Source: Dissophora ornata
Taxonomy: Eukaryota; Mortierellomycota; Mortierellomycetes; Mortierellales; Mortierellaceae
Length of the DNA: 19,581 nucleotides
NCBI GenBank assembly: GCA_025201705.1
Contig: MU617195.1
Span: 1 to 19,581, forward strand
Direction: 5' to 3'
In this document: positions 7,579-15,484 of the stretch, one piece after another
Position numbering within the stretch: the stretch's first letter is position 1
Layout: every line of letters begins with the position of its first letter
Translations under genes and position numbers: made by a program
The notes under the pieces: generated by a model
Seen by the model: only the letters and a program-made list of their open reading frames with translations
Databases searched by the model: none
What the model was told of the DNA's origin: nothing

Positions 7579-10005
7579 CTAGTTCTCTTCTTGACTGCCG
7601 TCTTGGCTGTCAATAATAATCAGCGATGGATCATCGCTGTTGCCAAGTGTACCCACACTCGGAAAAGTCGGCAACGTGGGCAAAATCTCAAGTGAAATTT
7701 GTGAAGTCAACGAGGGGAATGACGGATCGCGGTACAACCCTGCTCTATCGCGTTCGTGTTCTTGGCTATGATCCTGGGCTTGACTCCATCTCTGCTCCTG
7801 CGTTTGTTCCTGGCTCTGTCCAAGCTGACCATCCTCTCGCTCTTCTTCCAAGATGCCATTCTGTACAAGGCTGGAGAAAGACGGTATGGTGGGAAAGGTC
7901 GGCATGGTTGGGAGCGTCGAGAATGATGTATGAGAGGGCGGCGACGGGAAGGATGGGTCATTGTATCCTTGTCGCTGCCCAGGTTGAAAGGATGGGCTGC
8001 CTTCATCCACGTTCAACTCCTGCTGTGGGTTCTGGCTCTCAATCAGCTCTCGATCCTCCTGGCGCACCCGATCCGGAAGGGCAAAAGTGTATCGCGGAGG
8101 CTTGGGAACGATGGATGAAGAAGGCGAGAGTGGAGCTGATGCTGGTGCTGCGCCAATACTCGCAGGAAAGACCTCCTCTTGCGCTAAAATCAGGCGATCA
8201 CAGTCGTCCTCTTCCACAACATCTTCATATGCTGGGCTTAAACCGACGCCGGAGCTCCGCTTTCTGGGCCCATCCTGGCCTCCACTAGTCCTACGTTTCA
8301 AGAGTCCTAGCTCCTCCAGGCAGGAAGATGTCAAGGCTGAGGGTAGAGGGGGTTCCTTAGACTTCTGACGCAGCTCCTTAGAGTGTTCCTCCTCTTTCGG
8401 GTCTTCGCCCTCTCCCTTGTCGCACCTAAACGACAGCAGTGATGAGATGCCAACAAACGAGTCCTGGGTTGGCTGGTGGCCCACGACCGTCGACAGATCA
8501 TCGTCCCCTCGGTAAGGTTCTTCCATAGAGCGTGCTCCTGTTGGCATAGCTGCAGCTGCGGTCATTTTCGCTGTTGACGCTGCAGCTGCATTTGCGCCGT
8601 TTTTCTCGCTCAGATCTGAAGCTTCATAGAAAAGTGGCGCCGGGGACAATGTTGACGGCATTGAGTCCTTAGCCACGCATTTACCATTGCCTTGTGTTTC
8701 GTCTGCTCTTTCACTAATGTGATAGTGTTCGCTTTCGCTCAATGAAGATCGCACCACAGCAGGTGGCGATGGTGTGGATGAAAGCGCGACAGGAATCACA
8801 GAATGCCTTGAGATTGCTGGAGAAGGTCGAAGTCCTGGTCGGCGTGGCTCAACCACGAGGTTTGCAGGCTTATTGTCGACCGTGATAGCCGCCGGTGCAG
8901 GAGTAGCTCCCAGTGGAACCGAGTCGGCTGACGTGACCAATCCAGCCGAACCACCCTGTCCGTCCCCATTTCCCTCCATTGCTTCCTTGACACCTCCCAT
9001 CCAGCTGGTGATCCATCCTGTCCTTACTGAAGGGATCACACTTGCAATGTAATCCGACTGTATGCTACCGATCGAGATAACCGAGGGAACCTTGACTGCG
9101 GTTGCCACGCCGACCGTGGCTGCTCCTGCTCCTACACCTGCCTTTGACGGCGTCGTCGTTGCTGTGGACGTGTGTTGCTGCTCGACATCCATCTCTGACT
9201 CTTGTTCATCTCCAGCAATGTCCCACATGGTATCCAGCCCATGTCCTTGCGAGGATGACGACGGTAGCGACGACGACAGCACGATCGCCTGCTCGCGTCG
9301 ATCCCCTACTTGTGAGCTGCGAGACAGTCTTGTAGGTCTAGTTTGTGCAGGGGGTGCGGGCAGCTCTGACGCCTTTGATGGCAACGGCTTGGCTCGACTG
9401 CCTTTGGGGATAAGTGACGCAACGCTGGTGGCAGCTGTTTTGGGTGATTTTGATTTCGAGGTGGGTGTTGTTGCCTTTGTTGTATTTCTGGGAGAGAGTA
9501 CCTTGGTGGAAGAGGTGGTGGCAACGGCGGCAGCAGTGGGTTTGCTCTTGCCTGCCGATTGTTCCACTGGTGTGGATTTTGACGTGGCAGTGCCTTTGTT
9601 CAACATCCGTGGCAGCAGAGAGTTTATTTTCGGCTGGAATTCGGAGACCTTCCGCTGGATGGCTGCCAGAGACTCAGAATCGGCCGCGTCGGTGTCGACT
9701 ATCTCCTCCTTCACTTTGCCTTTGCCATTAGATTTTTCTCTCCTGTTCCGCTGCTCTATCGAAGCAGTCCTTGAAAGCCTCGGCGAACCATTCGAGCCCT
9801 CGTTCATGGTAAGGGTAGTCTGTTTGGAGGATGAAGAGCCAGTGAAGCTCGCTGAGGTCGAGGAGAGGGTTCGGACACTTCGTGGCAAGGGAGTGTAATC
9901 GGATGCAATGAGTCGCGTCTGAATTGAACGTGCTTTTGGAGGCCGACGTTCTGATTGAATCCAGTCCGAAGTAGAGGAGGGAGATGCTGTTCTGCCCTCG
10001 GACAT
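7579..10005 (-). CDS. Long low-complexity protein of unknown function
   Basis: This is a single uninterrupted frame of 808 residues from Met 10005. The frame extends in phase to an ATG at 10122, but that would leave under 40 bp to the tRNA gene and the added residues look non-coding, so 10005 is preferred. I recognise no family. Most of it is Ser/Thr/Ala/Pro-rich and probably disordered, with basic stretches early (residues about 85-100, REKSNGKGKVKEE) and acidic patches later. The most ordered-looking block is residues about 307-340 (SIGSIQSDYIASVIPSV and a following Trp-rich ITSWMGG). The C-terminus carries two related Pro/Phe-rich copies beginning DPSFPS (about 683-713 and 760-787), separated by a Gln/Glu-rich linker, and ends in a short acidic tail (IIIDSQDGSQEEN). 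A scaffold or regulatory role would be guesswork. Confidence 0.75.
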   Translation of the reverse strand: MSEGRTASPSSTSDWIQSERRPPKARSIQTRLIASDYTPLPRSVRTLSSTSASFTGSSSSKQTTLTMNEGSNGSPRLSRTASIEQRNRREKSNGKGKVKEEIVDTDAADSESLAAIQRKVSEFQPKINSLLPRMLNKGTATSKSTPVEQSAGKSKPTAAAVATTSSTKVLSPRNTTKATTPTSKSKSPKTAATSVASLIPKGSRAKPLPSKASELPAPPAQTRPTRLSRSSQVGDRREQAIVLSSSLPSSSSQGHGLDTMWDIAGDEQESEMDVEQQHTSTATTTPSKAGVGAGAATVGVATAVKVPSVISIGSIQSDYIASVIPSVRTGWITSWMGGVKEAMEGNGDGQGGSAGLVTSADSVPLGATPAPAAITVDNKPANLVVEPRRPGLRPSPAISRHSVIPVALSSTPSPPAVVRSSLSESEHYHISERADETQGNGKCVAKDSMPSTLSPAPLFYEASDLSEKNGANAAAASTAKMTAAAAMPTGARSMEEPYRGDDDLSTVVGHQPTQDSFVGISSLLSFRCDKGEGEDPKEEEHSKELRQKSKEPPLPSALTSSCLEELGLLKRRTSGGQDGPRKRSSGVGLSPAYEDVVEEDDCDRLILAQEEVFPASIGAAPASAPLSPSSSIVPKPPRYTFALPDRVRQEDRELIESQNPQQELNVDEGSPSFQPGQRQGYNDPSFPSPPSHTSFSTLPTMPTFPTIPSFSSLVQNGILEEEREDGQLGQSQEQTQEQRWSQAQDHSQEHERDRAGLYRDPSFPSLTSQISLEILPTLPTFPSVGTLGNSDDPSLIIIDSQDGSQEEN

Positions 10006-10153
10006 AAATTTAGTTCCCGAGTGGGTATATTTAACAAAACGGACAAGGAAGATGCCATTGCAATGTGTTGTCGTGCGCTGATGAGTACATGTGTGTTTGG
10101 TGGCGGTGGTTTTGAGGAACAAAGTTCAAAAAAAAATCAAGGCGCTTCAGGCC

Positions 10154-10158
10154 AAAAA
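10154..10158 (-). terminator. Pol III terminator of tRNA-Gln
   Basis: A T5 run on the minus strand begins two bases past the tRNA 3' end, as expected for RNA polymerase III termination. Confidence 0.85.
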
Positions 10159-10160
10159 TG

Positions 10161-10233
10161 AGACCGTGCCGAGGGTCGAACTCGGGTTACAGGATTCAAA
10201 GTCCTGGGTACTGGACCACTATACTACACAGTC
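10161..10233 (-). tRNA. tRNA-Gln (anticodon UUG)
   Basis: This is a 73-nt intronless cloverleaf. The acceptor stem GACTGTG pairs with CACGGTC (one G-T pair), and the discriminator is T. The D stem is GTAT/GTAC. The anticodon stem CAGGA/TCCTG encloses the loop CTTTGAA, with TTG at positions 34-36. The variable loop is four bases. The T stem CCGAG/CTCGG has loop TTCGACC. Internal promoter boxes are recognisable: the A box around TAGTATAGTGGT and the B box GTTCGACCC. It reads the glutamine codon CAA. Confidence 0.96.
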
Positions 10234-10584
10234 ATAGAAAACACGAATGGCGTCTTCTGATTCGTCGATGGTAATTTGCCAGTACATCATATGCTCATTG
10301 CTCTGTGTCACGTGATCATTATACCATATAACGCAAATCCCCAAAAAAAAAGACCCGCGCCTATTTTCCTGCAGGAAAGCGAACCGGAGGTGCCAAAAAA
10401 AGGTGCTAGGAAGGATTTTGATGCAAACGATCCACGAGAAGTTCTGTTTTGGCGGCATACAGCATACAGTTGGAGGCTTTTTCGCGTAAAGGAAGCCTTT
10501 TTTTATTACATGTTTTTTGCTCCACGCCAAGTGAACTATACCGGTCTGTCCCTCCAACCATGACTTTGCTCCTCAAAAAACCAA
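10234..10584. other. Intergenic region between tRNA-Gln and CHMP5 3' end
   Basis: I see no convincing gene in these 351 bp. Open frames on both strands lack good starts and known motifs. Two small features stand out: a TCACGTGA palindrome at 10308-10315 and a short hairpin with a T-run at 10474-10504. Confidence 0.5.
10308..10315. promoter_or_regulatory. E-box palindrome TCACGTGA
   Basis: This perfect 8-bp palindrome with a CACGTG core lies about 75 bp upstream of the tRNA 5' end. The core is the binding site type of bHLH factors such as yeast Cbf1. One occurrence could be chance. Confidence 0.3.
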
Positions 10585-11791
10585 TTACGCCTTGAGAGGG
10601 CCTTCTGGTAGTCCGAACTCATCCAAGCGCTAAAACAGAAAATTAATAGTTGAATCCGAGGGTTAATCACCCTCCCCTAATCTGATACGTTTGATGGATC
10701 TCATCCTCCCATTTCCAAAAGTTGTTTCCTTACCTCAGCTTGTAGCTCTGTGGTCTCTGCAGTCGGAAGATCGAGGGTTTCGTCCTCCAAGTACGAAGGC
10801 TCCTCTTCCTCATAGAGCTCATCGCCCAGAGCATCCAGTTCCGCTTCGAGTTCGTCCTCGTCAATATCGTCGGGCACGCCGTAGGACCGGCCTAGCGTCT
10901 CTTGGATCTCATTAGCTTGCTCCATGATATCCTCCATCTCATCTTGCATTTGCTACATATTTCGGTAGAGGTAGAGTTGGAAGTAAATGTCAGATCAAAG
11001 TTCTACACACGAAAAAGCCCAAAGTCCTGATTTCCTGTGCAGCCATCAACTGCTTTTTTTTTTAATACCTCAATCTTGTCAATGTTGACTTTCTTGTATT
11101 GTTGCTTCATGGTCTGGTTTGCGAGCTTCATTGCATCCACGGTCGTCATGACGTTCTTCAGATTCTCTGTCGTAAACGCCGCCTGCTCCATGTTAAACGA
11201 TTGCTGCTGAAGTTGCTCCCGTTGACTCTCGTACAACTTGCGTTCCTTCAAGATGCGCATTGCCTTGTCTTTTACGTTGTTCTAGAAACACCCAGAAGCA
11301 AAAAATTATGTTAGTCTGCACAAATCCAAAAAAAAAAAAAAAAAAAAAAAAAAGGGCGTAGCAGTACCTTGGCTGGACCATCCCGCATCTTCTTCATCTG
11401 ATCCTTGTACTTGATAAGTTCTGCATCCAGCTTACGAATCTTGACCTCGACAGCATCTACACGTAGATCTGTCTGTAGGACACGAGCGGGAAGTTGGGAG
11501 AAGAAGAAAAAAAATTGCATGGTTTTGAATCAGCGTCATATCCTGCGCAACAAAAAAAAAAAAAGCCCTTTGGCAGGTTGGTAGCAATGCGACGCAGAGT
11601 CAGCTGCAGAAAGCTGTCCCTGGCATTTTGTTGTCAGTGGCATCCATGCACAGCCAGTCGTCAAGTCTAGCCTTAGTCCGGCCCGTTTTCCTGCGCTCCT
11701 CATTCTGTTCCATTCCCAAACTTACAGCGGAGATGGCATCCGTGAGATTTGGCTTTGGTGTCTTTTTGTTGGAGCCGAAGAAACGATGCAT
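10585..11791 (-). CDS. VPS60: CHMP5/Vps60, ESCRT-III family protein
   Basis: There are five exons: 11791-11726, 11472-11368, 11281-11069, 10952-10734 and 10629-10585. All four introns are GT-AG and phase 0. The product is 215 residues, close to the 219 of human CHMP5. It starts [10 protein letters not shown], then has the basic ESCRT-III core helices ([21 protein letters not shown], shared nearly word for word with animal CHMP5). The SFNMEQA...[18 protein letters not shown] segment and the acidic [19 protein letters not shown] region follow. The C-terminus ends [12 protein letters not shown], matching the family's DEFGLP tail. ESCRT-III proteins polymerise on endosomal membranes to bud vesicles into multivesicular bodies. 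CHMP5/Vps60 is an accessory member that binds Vta1/LIP5, the activator of the ATPase Vps4. It lies downstream of ATG3 on the same strand. Confidence 0.96.
11328..11353. repeat. 26-nt homopolymer A/T tract in CHMP5 intron 2
   Basis: This is an uninterrupted run of 26 As (Ts on the coding strand), 14 bp inside the donor of an 86-bp intron (11367-11282). It takes up almost a third of the intron. Confidence 0.9.
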
Positions 11792-12225
11792 TGTTGTTGT
11801 GTCCTGGGTTGGGGGTATCGAGGGATGTGAGTGGTGGATGCGAAAGCAAAAAGGCAAAAAGAAGTGATGACAACACAGGCACAAGAGACATCGTCTTGGC
11901 CTTCATGCACCTCACGGCAGTCCTGTGACTGCACCATTTCCCCCGCCCACATGCCCACACAAAAACGAAAACGTGTCGAGGTCTTGGCAACGGTAGGAAA
12001 GCGACGATCAACTATTTTCCATATTCAAACAATTCCACTGCTGCAAACCGAGAGAGAGAATGCTGTTTATGTTTCTTTATTTGTGCGCGTGATTTAAAGA
12101 TGAAGAAATGGAGAAGAGAACCAAAAAAAAAAAAAAAAAATTGGCAAACAGCAAATTGTGCTGGGCGTTGTTTGATCTGCGGCCCTGATATTCTTAGTGC
12201 TGTAGTCCTGCCCTGTGCTGGATCT
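11792..12225 (-). promoter_or_regulatory. ATG3 3' region and CHMP5 promoter
   Basis: These 434 bp separate the ATG3 stop from the CHMP5 start on the same strand. On the minus strand AATAAA at 12081-12076 is a plausible ATG3 poly(A) signal, about 145 bp past the stop, preceded by a T-run of about 18 (near 12123-12140). The rest presumably holds the CHMP5 promoter. No gene is seen. Confidence 0.5.
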
Positions 12226-14270
12226 TTAAGCAGAAATGGTATTGTCATAGTCAATCGTGGGAACCACTGACGACATGAACTTCAAAAAGATAATGAGGTA
12301 TCTATGGTGATGGAGATGAGACCAGAGTGACAGATGTTAGATTACAGTGCATTGAACATATTGGGCCGATCAGATAGAGCCAGAGTTAACTTACTGGTCA
12401 ACGCGGACTGGCTCTTTCTCTTCCTTGCCCTCGTCATTCGCGACCTTTTCGATAATCTTCTTCATCACAGCTCCGTGTCTGCATGGGTGGATGCTGGCGA
12501 GAGACATGTTGAGATGAGGATGAGTCTCGATCGTGACAGTCTTCTTGGCGTAGTCCTGAGAGACATCCTCAAAGATCTGCGACGACACGAGAGGTCGTCG
12601 ATGCTAAAAGAAAGTAGATTCACGGATTTCAGATAGGAATCAAAGTTGGGTCAGCATAATGTGTTCTTAAACATATGTTACTATCATTTCAGATCCCATG
12701 GCGTGATAATAGTACCTCGTCATAACCAAAGAGCCACATTCTGGGTGTCTGATAGTACTTGTCGTATGTGATGAACACGTCGTAGGTACGAACGCTCAAA
12801 ATCTTGTCGCTACAGAGAGTACCGGAACGTGTGGTTAGTTCCTGAGCTCCTTATGAGGTCGCAAAGTCTATCGATGCTCTGTGACGGACATTAGCTTACC
12901 CAGGATCCACCTCTGTGGGGACTGTTGATGCGAGCGTTGCCTATTCGTTTCATTAGTCAATCACGAATTCAAGGTCAGCGCTGGGTTGGATGAGGCAACC
13001 GTTTGACAGAGTAGACCCATGAGCATGGGGCATGGGAGAAATCTTACGGGGTCCGCCTCCTCCTCCATGTCGTCAAAGTCGTCCATGTCTGGGATGTCAT
13101 CCATATCTGGAATATCTTCGTCTTCATCGTCCTGTTGCTCTGCAGCAGATCGGAGTTGGTCCTGCAGCTTCAATCGCTCCATGGCCTTGATGGCAGCCTG
13201 AGCCTCAGCTTCAGCCTCCGTCTCCTCGTCCTCGTCCTCGTCCATGCTGCCCGCAATCTCCTCAATAGGCCCACCCGATACACGTGAGCTGTGAGACATG
13301 ACCCAGGAATCTGCACCGTCGCTTTCAATCTGCGTCTCTGCGTCTTCGTCCGTGTACTCCATCTGCTTCACGCGGCGCAGGCATGGTACTGTTTAAAAGG
13401 ACAGCATATATACAGGCGTGGTTAGTTCCAAGGTTCGCTGTTAACCGCATCCCTCCATCTCTCTATCGCTCTCTTTATCGCTCTCTCTCTCTCTTTCTTT
13501 CTCTAGCTTGGCGATGAGACGTGTGTGCCAAGGTAATCCCTCCTCTTTCATCAATTAGGCTCCTTTAAATTCATCCCGTGTTGGACGCAGGTCACGAGTT
13601 CATTGTGATTTATCAGGTCATTTTCGAAAGGCAATGAAAATACATGGGTCCCCATGTAGTCCGCCACATGGCACAGCATTCGCAATGAGCGAGTGCGAGC
13701 ATCAGCAGAGCCAAACATACCATTGCGAGTGATCAGGAATTGCTTGTCGGGAAGCAGGTAGTCGCGACGCTTACTGGGTTCACCGCCCTGCCTGCAATGA
13801 GGTCAAAAAATAAAGAGCTGTGAGCCGCTGCTGCGTGACACGACGAGGATGCGTGTTCGAAAGGCACATTATCTTGTTTACGTGAAGCACAGAGACGCAG
13901 CACTTACCAGCTCCATGTTGGGCACTTGTAGACCAAAAAGTCACCCGCTGCCTCAAACTATTAGAACGACGACATGGGGGGGGGGCGAGTTAATGGGGCG
14001 TGAACCATGTGTTGCGATTTTATCTCGAGAGAGAGAGACACATTTTTCTTGAAGTGCAAAAAAACACTCCAAGAAAGAACAGAAGGAATAAAAAGACGGC
14101 CCTGGCATGTTGTCATTTCTCAGCCCCATGCCGCGCCGCACTGTGCTTTGATGCTACAAGACACTTGCCTCCTCGGGTGTGATGCATCCGGTCTCCTTGA
14201 ATTTTGAGTTTTTGAGGACAGGGCTCAGGTACTCGCGAATGCCGAAAAAGATGTTTTGCACAGAATTCAT
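12226..14270 (-). CDS. ATG3: ATG3, E2-like enzyme of Atg8 lipidation
   Basis: There are eight exons: 14270-14169, 13957-13908, 13791-13721, 13388-13048, 12940-12900, 12809-12716, 12603-12395 and 12301-12226. The product is 327 residues (human 314) and all phases close. The N-terminus ([19 protein letters not shown]) is the amphipathic helix that senses curved membranes. [16 protein letters not shown] and [12 protein letters not shown] follow, as in the family. An acidic flexible region is expanded (residues about 165-218, with DIPDMD twice). The catalytic core shows [39 protein letters not shown] and the active-site cysteine C274 in SIHPCRH. The end is [11 protein letters not shown]. Atg3 takes Atg8 from Atg7 as a thioester and transfers it to phosphatidylethanolamine on the growing autophagosome. 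The first intron has a GC donor. The gene is divergent from acyl-CoA oxidase. Confidence 0.96.
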
Positions 14271-15484
14271 CGGTCGCGGGTCAGAGAGGAAAAGTGAAGG
14301 GAAATGAAGAGCTATGTTGCGTTACTGCGGTTGTTGTGCTTGTGATGGATAAAAAAAAGGACGTGAGAATAGGGCGTGGGGCAGTGAAAAAGAAGAAAAG
14401 AAGAATGGAGAAACGTGCGGGGCAGTGTTTAAAAAAAAAACGACAACCGATGCAAAGCAATGTGTGGACCTGTAGGAACAACGGAGGACTGGAGACGTGA
14501 TTTTCGGGGGTGGCGTTTTTCTTTTTTTTTCTGTTCTGTTCTTTTGCCCTTTCCTTGGGTAAAACAACGCTAAAAGAAGAGATACAGAGAGATGATGGCG
14601 TTCTCCTCGACAGCTGACAGATCTGCTCACAAGAAGATGGACGTCCTGAGATCTTAGTGGCAAAAACACGACTGGATCCAGTTTGTTGACCAGAAATATG
14701 AAACTGGCCAAAATGGTGGCAACCAACAGCAATCCCCGGCGGTGCACACGGGCTCTGCAACGGATCCTCTCGACAGCGGAGGCGGTGGGAGCAGCGCTGT
14801 ACGCCTGGACATGTTTACGGCAACAAATAGAAGAAAGCAGACTGGTTGATCAATAAATTGGTGCACCATTGCCCACTGCGGGTACGCAGCATGTGCTCGC
14901 ACATGAATAAATCCCATACGCCGTTGGTGTGATCTGGGTGGAGACCCGAGCAAGTGCACAGGGTGAATGTACTGTGCACGCACTGTGGCGAAAGGCCTGA
15001 GAAAATGATTGAAGAGAAGGGGCGTCGCGTCCTCGTTGTTCGTCTACGGTTCTAGGCAGAGAAGGACGGGGGCTAGTCGAGGCATACGGAATAGAGGTCC
15101 GTCCATTGGCTGTTCTGCAGACGCGTGCATCTCTTCCTTGGGCTGCACAGTGTCTGCAGTGTTCGAAGGAACCGTAGTTCCTACACTGGTGTTTTCCACC
15201 ACTCAGGTGCTCCACCGGGCCATCCACGTAATTTGTGTGCCCTGCCTTACCCTCCGCAATAGCCGAACCCTCAAGATCGATCGTCTTCCGCTCCACACTT
15301 CCTCCCCGGCCGTTTTGAACTCTATCCGGCTGCCTTTTCTGTTTAAACGCCCTGCATCTTCTACTCCCCCTCCTCCTGCTTTCATCGCCTTGACTCATTC
15401 CTCTTCTTTTCATCACCACACTCTCTCATTCGTCTTCACCACATCCCCCAAAACCTTAAAACCCCAGACACACAGTAACCAGAG
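14271..15484. promoter_or_regulatory. Divergent intergenic region (ATG3 / acyl-CoA oxidase)
   Basis: This is the largest gap, 1214 bp. The side next to the oxidase start (about 15270-15480) is strongly CT-rich, typical of an active fungal promoter and leader. The ATG3 side has A-rich and T-rich runs. Open frames here lack known motifs and look like chance. I see no CCTCGG fatty-acid response element in the gap; the one near 14171 is in the ATG3 coding exon. Confidence 0.55.

Noticed and set aside
9062..9898. 278-codon plus-strand frame opposite the long unknown protein
   Set aside because: It is an antisense shadow of the GC-rich, Ser/Ala/Thr-rich coding sequence; its Val/Asp/Ala composition is what the reverse complement would give.
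10006..10122. N-terminal extension of the 808-residue protein to ATG 10122
   Set aside because: It leaves under 40 bp to the tRNA gene and the residues look non-coding; the ATG at 10005 is a simpler start.
10276..10563. 95-residue open frame between tRNA-Gln and CHMP5
   Set aside because: The frame begins with a non-ATG codon, shows no motif and is matched by an equally long frame on the other strand.
13460..13506. CT-repeat ending in CTAG as a plus-strand splice acceptor
   Set aside because: No plus-strand coding sequence follows; it lies inside ATG3 intron 3 on the opposite strand and is simple sequence.
14171..14176. CCTCGG element as a FarA-type fatty-acid response site for the oxidase
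   Set aside because: It lies inside ATG3 coding exon 1, where the sequence is explained by conserved codons, and is over 1.3 kb from the oxidase start.
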